64,000 bases of DNA from Haematobia irritans (GCF_050003625.1 NC_134398.1:77718003-77782002), one strand, 5' to 3'. Shown: positions 12,309 to 58,774, numbered from the stretch's first letter. The notes: a model not told the origin generated them from the letters alone. Numbers and translations: made by a program.

Positions 12309-12621
12309 AAAACAATTTTTAATCGTAAATGAATTTGTTATATAAAAAGTAAATATTCATAACACGTCTATAGGTATTGATAAGGTTAGCTCCTATAAAG
12401 CCATTAGGGCGCTGGGGCAACATAGAATTTATGAATTGTAACAAATTGAAGTAAATAAAAAAAAAATATATAAAAAAAAATCAATACCTTGGACTGATTA
12501 TATTTTTACCAATTTAACATCATTGATTTGTTGTACAATTTACATACTTTTTAACGCGTGTCCAGAACTTTGTACCTATACTACATTGTTTTACAACGCT
12601 TTAACTACCTTCATTTTGCAG
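12309..12621. other. LINE A 3' UTR tail and short flank
   Basis: 12309-12480 is the rest of the LINE A 3' UTR, ending in A-rich runs. 12481-12621 is AT-rich DNA without a gene. It may be the degraded outer part of the Tc1 left inverted repeat, but I could not match it. Confidence 0.5.
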
Positions 12622-12777
12622 CGAGAAAAAGTATTCGTACAAGCTTACTTCGGGGAATCCCACACGCATTGCTACACAAAACACAGCATAAGGAGCAAAA
12701 TATAAGGGAAATCAAATTAAAACGTGTTTTAAAAAATTGTGTATGGCAAAATTTCAGCACTGCAAAAAAATTAGCGA

Positions 12778-13272
12778 TGAGCCCGAAAATAAAGGAAGTC
12801 AGCCTTGATGAAAGAAAAATTATATTAAAATTGCACGAAGAGAAGAAAACTCCGCGTGAAATTGCAAATATAATAGGTAGAAGCCATTCATCTGTCCAAT
12901 ACGTCATAAAAACTTCAAATCCACCGGATCTATACAGTCGCAACCACGTAGCGGGCGTCCTTCTAAGTTAACAGAGAGGGAAAAACGAAGTATTTTGGCG
13001 ACTGTTAAGCAAAACCCCAGAATTACTGTTTCGAAAACTAAAGAAAACATTAAAGAATCGTATGAAAAAGATATTCATGAAGACACTATCCGAAAAATTT
13101 TAAAGAAGGCAGATTATCATGGTCGTGTGGCGCGGAGGAAGTCTTATATATCCGAAGTAAATCGAAAGAAGCGAATGGAATTCGCCAACAAGTTTGTTCA
13201 AATGGATCCAGAATTCTGGAATCGTGTGTTATTTTCAGACGAAAGTAAGTTTTGCTTTTTTGGCATAAAACG
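12778..13272 (+). pseudogene. Tc1 transposase, N-terminal part
   Basis: Starts at ATG 12778 (MSPKIKEVSLDERKIILKLH). A helix-turn-helix follows (REIANIIGRSHSSVQYVI). A one-base frameshift near 12945 leads to SGRPSKLTEREKRSIL and TVKQNPRITVSK. FWNRVLFSDESKF near 13213 holds the first catalytic aspartate. The coding sequence stops at GIKRK, where a second element is inserted. Confidence 0.88.
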
Positions 13273-13277
13273 AAAAC

Positions 13278-14560
13278 TTTATTGTTGTTTTTGATCTCAG
13301 CTTAAAGCCATGCATTTGCTAAACTACAAGTGTAGCTTAACCAACAGAGGAAAAGTATGCTTGTCAAATTTATTTGGGCAAAGCCCTATAGACTGCAAGA
13401 TGGTTGGATGTACAGCTGTTTCGGAATTACCACATTCCTCATCAGCATCCTCTACTTGCATAGACCAAGGAAGGTATAAACATCTCAAGTGAATTCACAG
13501 CGCTGTAGTTTGTCTGCACACCGTAGATGGCTCTTTCTCGTCTGCAATTGAGTGATTTTTTAATTTGGCTTTAATTTGTTTTCTTTCCTTTGTTCTCTCG
13601 TTGAAACACCAAATATTGTGAAAGTTTATAAAATACTGTTTATCCACACCTTTTTTGTAATGCAAATTGACTAATTTATACCGTTATTCTCGTTTTCCAA
13701 AAAGAAATTGAGTCACTTGACTGCGCAATTGAGTGGAATGACTGCGCACTGCAAATAAACAAAACCATGGTGAATTACCAAGGTATGTCTCTATATTTTC
13801 TTGTCCTATGCTACTTGCAGCAATACTATCAACCAATTATCAGAATAAATTCGGGTAATTCACTCAACCCAAAGTGAACTGCACTTTAACCTTCCGAAAA
13901 AAGGTTTGATAGTCGGCTACTGCCTAAATAAATTTGCAAGCATATCTCTTTTCCTTTGCCAAACTTAAATCATCGATTTGAATGTAGTTGGCTGGGTTTG
14001 TTTTTGAGCGTGCTTCCTCTATCTTCATTCGTTTTGTTTGTTATTGTTGGCTTCTCTTCAATCGTTATTTTTGTTTTTGATCTCAGCTTAAAGCCATGCA
14101 TTGACTAAACTACAAGTGTAGCTTAACCAACAGAGGAAAAGTATGCTTGTCAAATTTATTTGGGCAAAGCCCTATAGACTGCAAGATGGTTGGATGTACA
14201 GCTGTTTCGGAATTACAACATTCCTCATCAGCATCCTCTACTTGCAGCAAAACTATCAACCAATTATCAGAATAAATTCAGGTAATTCACTCAACCCAAA
14301 GTGAACTGCACTTGAACCTTCCGAAAAAAGGGTTGATAGTCGGCTACTGCCTAAACAAATTTACAAGCATATCTCTTTTCCTTTGCCAAACTCAAATCAT
14401 CGATTTGAATGTAGTTGGCTGGGTTTGTTTTTGAGCGTGTTTCCTCTATCTTCATTCGTTTTGTTTGTTATTGTTGGCTTCTCTTCAATCGTTATTGTTG
14501 TTTTTGATCTCAGCTTAAAGCCATTCATTGACTAAACTACAAGTGTAGCTTAACCAACAG
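13278..14560 (+). mobile_element. Tandem-repeat element inserted in the Tc1 transposase
   Basis: 1283 bp flanked by aaaac at 13273-13277 and 14561-14565, which restores the Tc1 frame GIKRKQLVW. It is built of about 2.2 direct copies of a roughly 425-bp unit beginning attgttgtttttgatctcag. Copies start near 13280, 14068 and 14494; the last is only about 66 bp. The first copy is split by another insertion. A hairpin-prone actacaagtgtagc lies in each copy. A diverged minus-strand relative is at 58775-58880. Could be a DINE/Helitron-type or unclassified element. Confidence 0.75.
13461..13810. mobile_element. Small TIR insertion inside the tandem-repeat element
   Basis: About 350 bp interrupting the first 425-bp unit; the uninterrupted copy at 14225-14250 shows the empty site. 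The repeated flank ctacttgca (13452-13460 and 13811-13819) gives a 7-9 bp duplication. The ends are imperfect inverted repeats (catagaccaag and cttgtcctatg). The duplication size fits a hAT-like MITE; the assignment is tentative. Confidence 0.65.
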
Positions 14561-14565
14561 AAAAC

Positions 14566-15194
14566 AATTAGTGTGGCGGAAAGTTGGAACAGCGCTAAAA
14601 AAAGAAAACCACGTTCCCACAGTTAAACACGGTGGAGGTGGTGTCATGGTATGGGGGTACATGTCTGCTAAAGGTGTTGGAAAATTAACATTTATAGAGT
14701 CTACTATGGATCAATATGGCTACATAAATATTTAGAAAGAAAATTTACGCCAAAGTGTTGAGAAACTTGGCCTTGGAGATGACTATTGGTTCTAGCAAGA
14801 TAACGATCCAAAACACACCGCATTAAATGTGAAGTTGTGGTTGCTATATAATACGAAACATCAGCTCAATTCGCCTCCCCAATCTCCAGATTTGATCCCC
14901 ATAGAGCATTTGTGGGACTTATTGGAACATAAAATACGGCAACATACAATATCGTCAAAGGAAATGCTTAAAAATGTTATTATGGCTGAATGGGACAAAA
15001 TTAGCGAGGAAGAAACAACTAAACTGGCCAAATCAATGCCTAGTCGACTTTCTGAGGTGCTTAAACATAAGTTATTAAAAAAGTTTATAAGACTGCAAAA
15101 TGTAGAACAAATAAAAAATTACTTAAAGTGTACGAATACTTTTTCTAATGATTTTTCTACTTTATTTTTTATCTTATATGTACCCAATGTGTAA
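14566..15194 (+). pseudogene. Tc1 transposase, C-terminal part
   Basis: Resumes QLVWRKVGTALKKEN, then GGGGVMVWGYMSAKGVG near 14632. QDNDPKHTA near 14798 gives the second aspartate and IEHLWDLLE near 14900 the glutamate; spacing from the first D of QDND is 34 residues (DD34E). In-frame stops at YGYINI and at DDYWF show decay. Confidence 0.88.
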
Positions 15195-15349
15195 TATATA
15201 TTTTTTTAATATTAATTGTTAAAAATAAAAATACGTAAATTAATGTATTCCTAACAAAAATGTTTTCCATCTTTCATGCATTATTTCAATGGTTTAAAAA
15301 GGCTTCTTGTGGCATGGGCGGGTTGTACGAATACTTTTTCTGGCAAGTG

Positions 15350-17033
15350 TATGTCGATGATATTTTGGCAGGAGCTCACAGTTTAGATGATGCCATGAAG
15401 AGCCGTGATGAACTTATAGAAGTTCTAGGTTCTGCTGGGTTTAATCTACGAAAATGGACTTCTAATGTGCAAGGTTTTTTGTTAGATTTACCCCCCGAAT
15501 GTTTATTGGATAATGGCTTTTTGAATATTTCCAATGAGAGTACCGCCAAGACTCTGGGTTTACGTTGGAACGCTGGAAAAGATGTTTTCTTTTTCAAGTT
15601 GGTTTCAGCCCCTACTAGATCTTCCGTCCCTACTAGATCTTTTGTCTGAGATTGCTAAATCGTTTGACCCAGCCGGTTGGCTGGCTCCTAAGATTATAGT
15701 TGCTAAGATTATAATGCAACAAATTTGGAAAGAGAAAACAGATTGGGACGAATGTTTGAAACCCATGACTCTGAATAGATGGTTTGCGTTTTTGGATGAC
15801 TATAGGGAAATCGAACGGATAGAGATCCCCCGATGGGTTGGTTTCAGCCCAGACCATGAAGTTCAGCTTCATGCATTTTGTGATACTTCTGAGAAAGCAT
15901 ATGCGGCTTCACTATACGTCCACTGGCCTACGTTTGTTGCTAATCGAGTAGCTAACATCTCTACTAAAATCGGTAATAATAATTGGCATCGTGTTCTATC
16001 ACACGATAATCCCGCTGAATTTTGGGTGCCCAGGCTGAAGAATTTCGTCAGAACCATCACCCATAATTGCCGTGCATGCGTATTGTTTCAGAAGAAAACT
16101 GTCGACCAAATTATGGTCGCTCTTCCCTCTGAGAGAACTACATTGTCTCGCCCGTTTACATGCACTGGAGTCGACTTTGCAGGCCCCTTTGATATTAATA
16201 CCTACATTGGTAAAGGCTGCCGTATCACTAAAGGATATGTGCTTGTGTTTGTCTGCTTTGCGACTAAGGCAATTCATTTGGAAGCGACAAATGATATGTC
16301 GGCTGATTGTTTTATTGCTGCGTTCACTCGATTTTTCTCCCGAAGAGGCTGTCCATCTAAGATGTTTTCTAATAATGGGAAATCTTTTGTAGAAGCTTCT
16401 AATGTTCTTGGTAGGGACCAAGCCCGATTTCTTGCTGAAGTGAAGCAAAATCTTATTTCGCTTAATGCCTTCCAATTATTAGAATGGAAATTTATTTTCC
16501 TGGTGCGCCACATATGGGTGGTCTTTGGTAGGCAGGAGTTAAGCGTTTCAAGACTCATCTTAAGAAGGTGTCTCACTCTCAAAAGTTCACTTTTGAAGAG
16601 TTCAATACGATGTTAGCAAGACTCGAGGAATGCCTTAAATCAAGGCCCTTTAGTCCGATGAGCGACAATCCGACCGAGTTGGCCCTTCCAAATCCTTATA
16701 GGTTCTGCCCTTCTCTCTCCTCCGGAGACCCACACGACGATTGAGTCGTTAAGTTATGTGAATAGATGGCAGAAACTTAAGGATCGTTATCACTCTTTCG
16801 CCAAACGGTGGAAAGAGGAATATCTCGTTGAACTCCATAAGCGAAATAAGTGGCAATTTCCGCAAAAAAAATTTGCGGTTGGTATCCTGGTAGTAATCAG
16901 GAAAGATAATTTCCTTCACCAGAGTGGAAAGTAGGTAGAATCGAAAAGATCTATTAATCCCCGACAACAAGGTGCGAGTTGTTGACATCAGGGTAGGAAG
17001 TTGTATCATTACAAGGCCCGTTGTCAAACTCGT
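15350..17033 (+). pseudogene. BEL/Pao pol remnant (Pao B), first part
   Basis: Begins abruptly inside RT at YVDDILAGAHSLDDAMKSRDE (just after the Tc1 TA). It continues with LGLRWNAGKD, a frame change near 15620, and RNase H start LHAFCDTSEKAYAASLYV. It then jumps to TFVANRVANIS and from AEFWV to the integrase zinc region, so two internal deletions are present. Integrase blocks TGVDFAGPF near 16170 and FATKAIHLEA near 16257 follow. No LTR is seen. A different family from Pao A. Confidence 0.85.
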
Positions 17034-17093
17034 TGTTGTTGTTGTAACCGTTTTTAATGTAGTTTCATCCATTTTGTTCTATGCTTGTGTAGT

Positions 17094-18805
17094 TCAGCTG
17101 GTAGCCAGATCAAGGAACTCTGCGACAAGGATGGGGTGTGTCCAGAGTGATCTGGTAGTGAGACGGGTAGGCTTAGCTGGGCAAGCAAAAAGGTGACGAG
17201 TGTCATGTGGCCCTTGATTACATATGGGACACACGTCAGCTACGCTGCTATCAATCACTGATAAGTATGAATTGAGGCGGCTGCCCTTGCCTGATCTTAG
17301 TTGGGCCAAAACTACCCTTGTCTGCCGTGGGAGGTCTCTCTTCTCCGGTGCAATGGGCGGCGGTCGGACTCCGAGAACAGCTACAGTATCCTCATGAATC
17401 CTGTTCAGACCTGTCTGGTATGCTGCCTGATCTAGAGGCTCTCTTTTGTAACGCTGGATCTCGCGCTCTAGAAGGTGAAGATCAACCTTACATTCCTGGG
17501 TGGAGGTTGTCTATCCACAAGATGGTGATTCGGATGACAACTTCGATGGCAACCCAAGAGGTACTGCTTTGATTTATATGTAGTTAACAAGGTTTCTTTG
17601 TCCGCACCCCAAGTGCTGCCGGCAAGCGACTTGAGGACCTTGTTTCTACCGCGGAGCTTATCACAATTGCAGTGGCATGGGCGGACGACTTATAAAGGCT
17701 GTCGAATGTGACCCCGAGAATCTTGGGGTAATTTGTTGTCGGAATTGTTTCGCCATCGACTCTGACATTCAACTGCCTGCGTACTTCCGCCATCCATGTA
17801 GTGAAAAGTGTGGCTGAGGATTTGGTGGGAGATATCCTCAAATTTCTTGCAGTGAAATAACTGGTAAGATCAGCTAGGTAGGCATTTAATCGATCGCAAA
17901 TGTCATCAACAATGCCATGATTGTGCAATCGTCCGCATAAGACACAATCTCGACGCCGTCAGGAGGGGGTGGAATCGAGGACAGGTAGAGGTTAAACAGT
18001 GCCGGAGGTTAAACAGTGTCAGAACCCAACGCTTCGCCCCTGCCGGTAGGGACGTGTTCTCGATGTCCTCGAATAATGTGGCATGGTTGACCGTATCGAA
18101 CGGTTTCGATAGGTCAAGCGCCACGAGGACCGTCCTATGACACGGCTTGGGCTGGTTAAGTCCCCTATTGATATGTGTCGAAATGGCATGTAAGGCCGTC
18201 GTCGTACTGTGTACCTTACGGAATAGGCAGCTGGAAAATTCTCCACAAGGCTGGGGAGGAGTAGTGCCTCAAGTGTCTTGGCTACTGGCGAGAAAAGGGA
18301 TATCGGTCTGTACGATTCACCTTTACTCGAATCTTTGCCTGGCTTCAGTAGTGGAATCACTCATCCCATCTTCCAGACATCGGGTATAATGAGTGATTCC
18401 AAGGACAAATTGCTAATGCTTGAGCATTAGCATTGAAATTCCGTCGGGGCCCAGCGCCTTAGATGGTTTCGCGCTGTTGATGACATTGGTAACTTCGGCA
18501 GCGGTAAATTGTGGTGTGTCGTCGGCTCGGAGACCACGTATGCGACGAGTGGCTCTCCTTTTCGCTCTATCACTCTCGGGATGCTCGACAAACAGTCGGT
18601 TGAAGTATTTGGCGCATCTCTTCGGGTCAGTCACAGTCACGTCGCCAAAGGTGACTGAAATCCCATCATCCCTTGTAGCGGGGTTCGAGAGGGCTCTCAC
18701 TGTTGACCACAATTTACCAGTCCCTGTGCCTAAGTTACATTGCTTCAGGTGCTCTAACCAAGTGTTCCTCTTGTGCTCGTCGACTATCTTACTAATCTCA
18801 AGATT
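17094..18805 (-). pseudogene. PHD-LINE copy 1: reverse transcriptase and C-terminal zinc knuckle
   Basis: 18712-18413 has KALGPDGISMLMLKH; 18360-18019 has IPLLKPGKDSSKGESYRPIS; 18124-17906 has ALDLSKPFDTVNHA; 17928-17584 continues the thumb. The tail 17309-17094 has CPICNQGPHDTRHLFACP. Frames change repeatedly, and sequence around the YADD box is disrupted by deletion, so this copy is dead. Confidence 0.85.
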
Positions 18806-20119
18806 TAGTTCTCTGATTCTAGGATCAGCAGGGTTAGCACGACGGCGTTCATCACGCTCGTCTGCGAGTCCCGCCTCACTTGGGCAATTCGACCAGCGGG
18901 TATGAATCGAGCGGCTGCTGCGTTGATGATGTCCCGGAACGCCCTCTGGGCAACATGAACATGAGAGGGGGACGGGAGCTCACTGAAGCGGCGATCGGTG
19001 TATTCTCTGAAGCCTTCCCAGTTGGCTTTCTTTTGATTGATGAACGTCCGGCGTTCAGAGGTTATGAAATCGGAGGGTCGGTTAATGGTGAGAATTATGG
19101 GGAGGTGGTCCGATCCCAATGAAATGACGGGTTGCCAGGAAACGTCATTTATCAGACCAGGCGACGCTAAAGATAAATCTGGCGAACTGCTGCAGTCACC
19201 CATAACTCTTGTGGGGGCCTTCGTTCGCCGTGCAAAATGTGGAGTCATATCTGCTCTGCCAAAGCTATGCCTCTCTGGTCATTACCTAGGAGTGAATGCC
19301 AAAGTTCATGGTGAACATTAAAGTCTCCTAGAACCAATCGGTTATGCCCGCACAATAGCCACTCAATGTTTGGGCAATAACCTGGAGCACAGCTACCAAC
19401 CGGCGGTATATACACATTGTATAGCTCTATCTCGGCAGCCCCAGACTTGACTGCTACCTCTCCATATACGGGTCACTAGTGTCTGGCACAAGCGGGATAG
19501 GTCTATACTGCACGGAACGGTGTATTATGAAAGCCAGGCCACCACCTCCACTTCTTGTGCGATCCTTTCGAAGCACATTGTATCCATCACAATGGCGTAG
19601 GCTGCAGGTGGAATTCAGCTTAGTCTCCTGGATCGCTGCGACCCTTATCCTTTTCCGATTCATAAAGTCCACGATTTCGCTAATCTTACCTCGGAGCCCG
19701 TTGCAATTAAATTGCAAAAACGATGCACTATCCGGAACTGGAACAACAATATTGGGTTGAACGGGAGATGTCGGGGTGGTCGCATAGTCAGATGACCCAC
19801 TGCTGCTATCGCTGGCACAGCATCCTGCCACGTAGTCAGTGTGACTATACTCCCGCAGCGATGTTAAGCCGGAACAGTTCCGGTAATGCACCCACTCCAA
19901 GCACCGGTTACACCTGACCGACACCGAGCGGTGGTGGATCAGGTTTCGGCAGACTGAACAATACCATGGTCCGGGGTTCTCCTCTATCCCGGCTCGGACC
20001 AACAGCAAACGGAGAAGGCTCCCCGGGATGCACCTTCTCCAACACAAAAATACGGACACGTACACTGATGTGGCAGCCGCTGGCCAATGGATGGGGTCCA
20101 TCGGGTCAATCCGGTACAC
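18805..20119 (-). pseudogene. PHD-LINE copy 1: PHD finger and endonuclease
   Basis: 20119-19454 reads through LLRLLLVRAGIEENPGPWYC (2A-like NPGP at 19990-19967), a Cys/His-rich PHD finger (CSVC, CNRC, WVHYRNC, GCC), and FLQFNCNGLRGKISEIV, the start of the endonuclease, with IQETKL. After a frameshift, 19248-18805 holds SLGSDHLPIILTI, the SDH catalytic box, then a basic linker. Confidence 0.85.
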
Positions 20120-20154
20120 AGAACCCGCCGCCGTGGGATTGTTGTCAAACTCGT

Positions 20155-20182
20155 ACTACTACCTGTTGATGAACGAAATTAA
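20155..20182 (+). pseudogene. Pao B pol C-terminus after the LINE insertion
   Basis: Joining 17033 to 20155 (one copy of the duplication removed) reads VRVVDIRVGSC then RPVVKLVLLPVDERN and a TAA at 20180-20182. This is the usual end of BEL/Pao integrase, so the LINE sits about ten codons from the end of pol. Confidence 0.8.
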
Positions 20183-20384
20183 TAACCACTTCTGTTCTTT
20201 GTGTGCGTGTTGTCCCATTTCATTTTTCGTAATTCCAGTCATGTCTGGCCCATCCTATCGTCTCACCAACTGGCGTCCTGAGGCAGAAGTAAACGTTGTC
20301 GCAATAATGGATCCCATAAGACATCGCAAAATCCAGAGATTCGCAACAAAATGACAGTGGATGATGGAACCGTGGTCACAATCC
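20183..20384. other. Pao B 3' flank
   Basis: About 200 bp of non-repetitive sequence between the end of Pao B pol and the Harbinger-like repeats. No gene is recognised. It may be the remaining 3' part of Pao B; an LTR is not evident. Confidence 0.4.
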
Positions 20385-20689
20385 GACCAGGGGCCAAATC
20401 ACCGCAGTCGAAATCGAGTACTTCGTCGTCGTAATGTAGTTTACGCGAATTACCGCAGTCGTTATCGAATTGTTTCTACTCGAAGTTGACCACGATAGGT
20501 AGCATGCTATCGAAAACGAAATATGTAGTGATTTTCGAGCAGAAAAAAAGGTAAACAAAAAGAAACAAGTAGTTGGTGAAAATGGAAGTATTATTTATAT
20601 ATTTTGGCAAAATACATTTAAGAAAATATAATATTACTTGCATTCAGGGAAACGGAACAAAAAAGGAATGCTCAGTAGCCGCTTCAAAA

Positions 20690-20890
20690 AAAAATCTCAT
20701 TTTTCAAGAACATATTTAAAAGCTTCTTTTGACAGACGAAAGCGTCTTTTAAATCTATGGATGTTAAAAACACAATTAGTTAGAAGCACTCACTTCAAAA
20801 TAGAATCACTTACAGGCAATGCACCTCAGGCAAACGACTGATTTTGTCTCGAATGTTTTTCCTTATTAATGCCACTTTGTACTCATCCTC
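20690..20890 (-). pseudogene. Harbinger-like transposase exons, unit 1
   Basis: On the minus strand, EDEYKVALIRKNIRDKISRL and PEVHCL run to a gtaagtg donor-like site near 20815. After an intron-like gap ending ccatag near 20757 comes FKRRFRLSKEAFKYVLEK, similar to the N-terminal region of HARBI1-type transposases (RFR-S-x-F). The DDE domain is missing. Confidence 0.55.
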
Positions 20891-21194
20891 TGAATACAAA
20901 TCGCCGCAGTCGAAATCGAGTACTTCGTCGTCGTAATGTAGTTTACGCGAATCACCGCAGTCGTTATCGAATTGTTTCTACTCGAAGTTGAACACGATAG
21001 GTAGCATGCTATCGAAAACGAAATATGTAGTGATTTTTGAGCAGAAAAAAGGTAAACAAAAAGAAACAAGTAGTTGGTGAAAATGGAAGTATTATTTATA
21101 TATTTTGGCAAAATACATTTAAGAAAATATAATATTACTTGCATTTAGGGAAACGGAACAAAGAAAGGAATGCTCAGTAGCCGCTTCAAAAAAA

Positions 21195-21415
21195 CTCATT
21201 TTTCAAGAACATATTTAAAAGCTTCTTTTGACAGACGAAAGCGTCTTTTAAATCTATGGATGTTAAAAACACAATTAGTTAAAAGCACTCACTTCAAAAT
21301 AGAATCACTTACAGGCAATGCACCTCAGACAAACGACTGATTTTGTCTCGAATGTTTTTCCTTATTAATGCCACTTTGTACTCATCCTCTGAATCCGAAG
21401 ACGAGGAAAACAAAA
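21195..21415 (-). pseudogene. Harbinger-like transposase exons, unit 2
   Basis: Second copy of the same two exon-like pieces. Here the upstream acidic start FSSSSDSEDEYKVALI is preserved, so this unit carries slightly more 5' sequence. Same splice-like signals as unit 1 and no DDE domain. Confidence 0.55.
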
Positions 21416-21680
21416 ACACATGGATTCATAATAATTTTTACACATATACATATTTTGATCACAAAAAGTTATTTTGAAATCATCTTTTGCTTCTAATTTC
21501 TTATTACCATATGTTTACAGCAATGTAAAAAAAAGTAGTAGACAAAATAAATTACGACCGAATGCGGTGATCCAAAATTTTACAGCGATCGATATGTTTC
21601 TCGATACGAAACAGAACTCGATGACGAATGCGGTGATTAAATCGATGTTTTTGTTTTTATTTGTATACCTTCTGAATTGT

Positions 21681-22743
21681 TAAATGAAATCATGTATTGT
21701 CCCCTAGCTCCTGCTTGCCCCTATGTTGCATTCCTGGAAGGGGGGGCGGGATGTTCAGGTTGACACCCTGTTAGATTTAAGGTTTTATGAATTGTAAAAT
21801 ACAACCCTGCAATTTATAACGATGTATGAAAAAAATTAAATGGATTTAACTTAACGACACGTTCACTTACTTTCACTCTCTCTCATATACCCGAAGGTAC
21901 GATTACCCCCGCCAAATAAATTCAATTTTAATTTATTTTTTTAAAAACCAAAAGTTAATTGCGTTTTTATTTGTTTTTCCCCCTCATTGGTAAATTATTT
22001 TATTTAATTCCCCGCCTTTTCACAAACAAATTCAGAATTAGTAATTGAACAAAATCCCCCAAAAATATTTTGTAGTGTATTGTTTTTTTTATATGAATCA
22101 GCCTTAATGAATTCAAGTAAGAAAGGTATTAAATATGTATATTAATTGAAAATAGAAAAGAATAAGCAATAAATAAATGGAATTGGCTCAATTAAAAATT
22201 TATTTAAATTCCGATTTTTATTGGTTAATTGAAAGGTTTTATTGTATTGCATGTGAAATTTCAAAAGACACCATTTAAACTATGTAAATAGAAATAACAA
22301 AAAGAATGTAGCAAAAAGCTTTTATTCAAAATCAATAAAATATAACAAAATAGTTTCTTAAAACTATATGCAACAAAAGTTGTGAAAAATTCCCTATATG
22401 TAATTTAAATAAAAAGGAATAAATATAGTTTAGGCAACGATAGATTTTAAATACAACTTATTAAAAACAATAGTTAGAACAAAATAATTTACTTAAAATG
22501 ATATACAAAAAAAAAAAAAAAAAAACAATAAATACTTAGTGCATCATATATGATACATGCTTATATGTATTTCGAAAAAAGGGGAATGTAAATGAAATTA
22601 TATACTTGGTTTAATTTTCAAAATTATTAAAATTGCACATTATAGCCTCATTTATAAATAATATAATACCATAATTAATGTAAATAATTTTACGCACAAT
22701 ATACCAATTTTAGCACATACGGATATATAATGGCACACAATTA
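21681..22743. other. 3' flank of pigeon
   Basis: AT-rich DNA with homopolymer A runs (for example near 22507) and no recognised gene or element. It should contain the pigeon 3' UTR on the minus strand; TTTATT (minus AATAAA) occurs several times, but I cannot say which is used. Confidence 0.5.
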
Positions 22744-58237
<35,494 letters not shown>

Positions 58238-58774
58238 GTTTAAATATTTTATTTACTTTGTACCATAATTTTTTGTTGGTGTAGACAGGATGCCAATATT
58301 AGTGTTGGTAAGCGCTGCGTAGTTTACGTTGGGTATTGTTACAGATGGCTCTGAAAGACCGTAAACAAGAACATTAGAAATAACTCTGTTCGTGTACGTA
58401 ATATGCCTGCCAACATTTTTTTTAAATTAGGTAGGTATTATGCGCCTGTAAATGGATCGATATAAATTATTATAAAAGATCTTAATTTCACATTTGATGC
58501 CAATTGAACTCTATATTTTAAATTTAAGGCAATGTCTGTTCTATGTTTAATAAATAAAATAATTATATAAATACCCATCACAATATGAACAGCTACCAAC
58601 AGTCTTCAGTATATGTATTTATAGATAAGTAAAGAAAGTTCAAAATCGGACGAAGCTCATTGTATTATACCCTTCAAAACATTGTGGACCAAAACTATTG
58701 AAGTCATCTCAAATCCTTTAAATTTTTTAGACAATTTCGCAAAAATGCATTCATGATTCATAACATAACCTAAC
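58238..58774. other. 5' region of pigeon
   Basis: Upstream of the first coding ATG. It should include the 5' UTR and possibly the promoter on the minus strand. I see no clear core promoter or upstream coding exon. Confidence 0.4.

Larger units (their letters stand above)
1..12480 (+). mobile_element. LINE A: decayed non-LTR retrotransposon (CR1/jockey-like), host of nested insertions
   Basis: Plus-strand LINE truncated by the window edge. Its pieces are 1-1467, about 1834-1922, 10822-12064 and 12309-12480. Between them lie a SINE, a BEL/Pao element and a MITE. The order is endonuclease, linker, reverse transcriptase, then a 3' UTR ending in an A-rich tail near 12456-12480. Many stops and frameshifts mark it as dead and as the oldest layer here. 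The clade (jockey versus CR1) is not settled. Confidence 0.8.
12622..15349 (+). mobile_element. Tc1-like DNA transposon (DD34E), interrupted
   Basis: The motif agaaaaagtattcgtac occurs at 12623 and, inverted, near 15129 and 15325. The right end therefore looks like an inverted repeat with two internal direct repeats (IR/DR). It ends ...ctggcaagtg at 15349, followed by TA and directly by Pao RT sequence. The left outer repeat is not found, so the left end is truncated or diverged. A second element sits inside the transposase. Confidence 0.75.
17034..20140 (-). mobile_element. PHD-LINE copy 1 (non-LTR retrotransposon with 2A-like motif and PHD finger)
   Basis: 3107 bp, minus strand, flanked by a 14-bp target duplication gttgtcaaactcgt at 17020-17033 and 20141-20154. 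The 5' end starts aatcccacggcggcgg and the 3' tail is a (CAA)n-type repeat near 17034. Order: 2A-like NPGP motif, PHD finger, endonuclease, RT, C-terminal CCHC. It is a complete insertion with many frameshifts and a central deletion in the RT-to-tail region. It lies in the last codons of Pao B pol. Confidence 0.9.
20385..21680 (-). mobile_element. PIF/Harbinger-like remnant with tandem duplication
   Basis: Two nearly identical copies of a roughly 508-bp unit (about 20390-20898 and 20899-21396), followed by sequence with inverted subterminal motifs. accgcagtcg occurs near 20390, 20450, 20902 and 20957, and its inverse cgaatgcggtgat near 21560 and 21625. The minus strand of each unit carries transposase-like exons. 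The outer boundaries and any 3-bp target duplication were not resolved. Confidence 0.6.

Noticed and set aside
20638..20841. Plus-strand open frame in the Harbinger-like unit
   Set aside because: The minus strand carries the transposase-like exons; the plus frame has no features.
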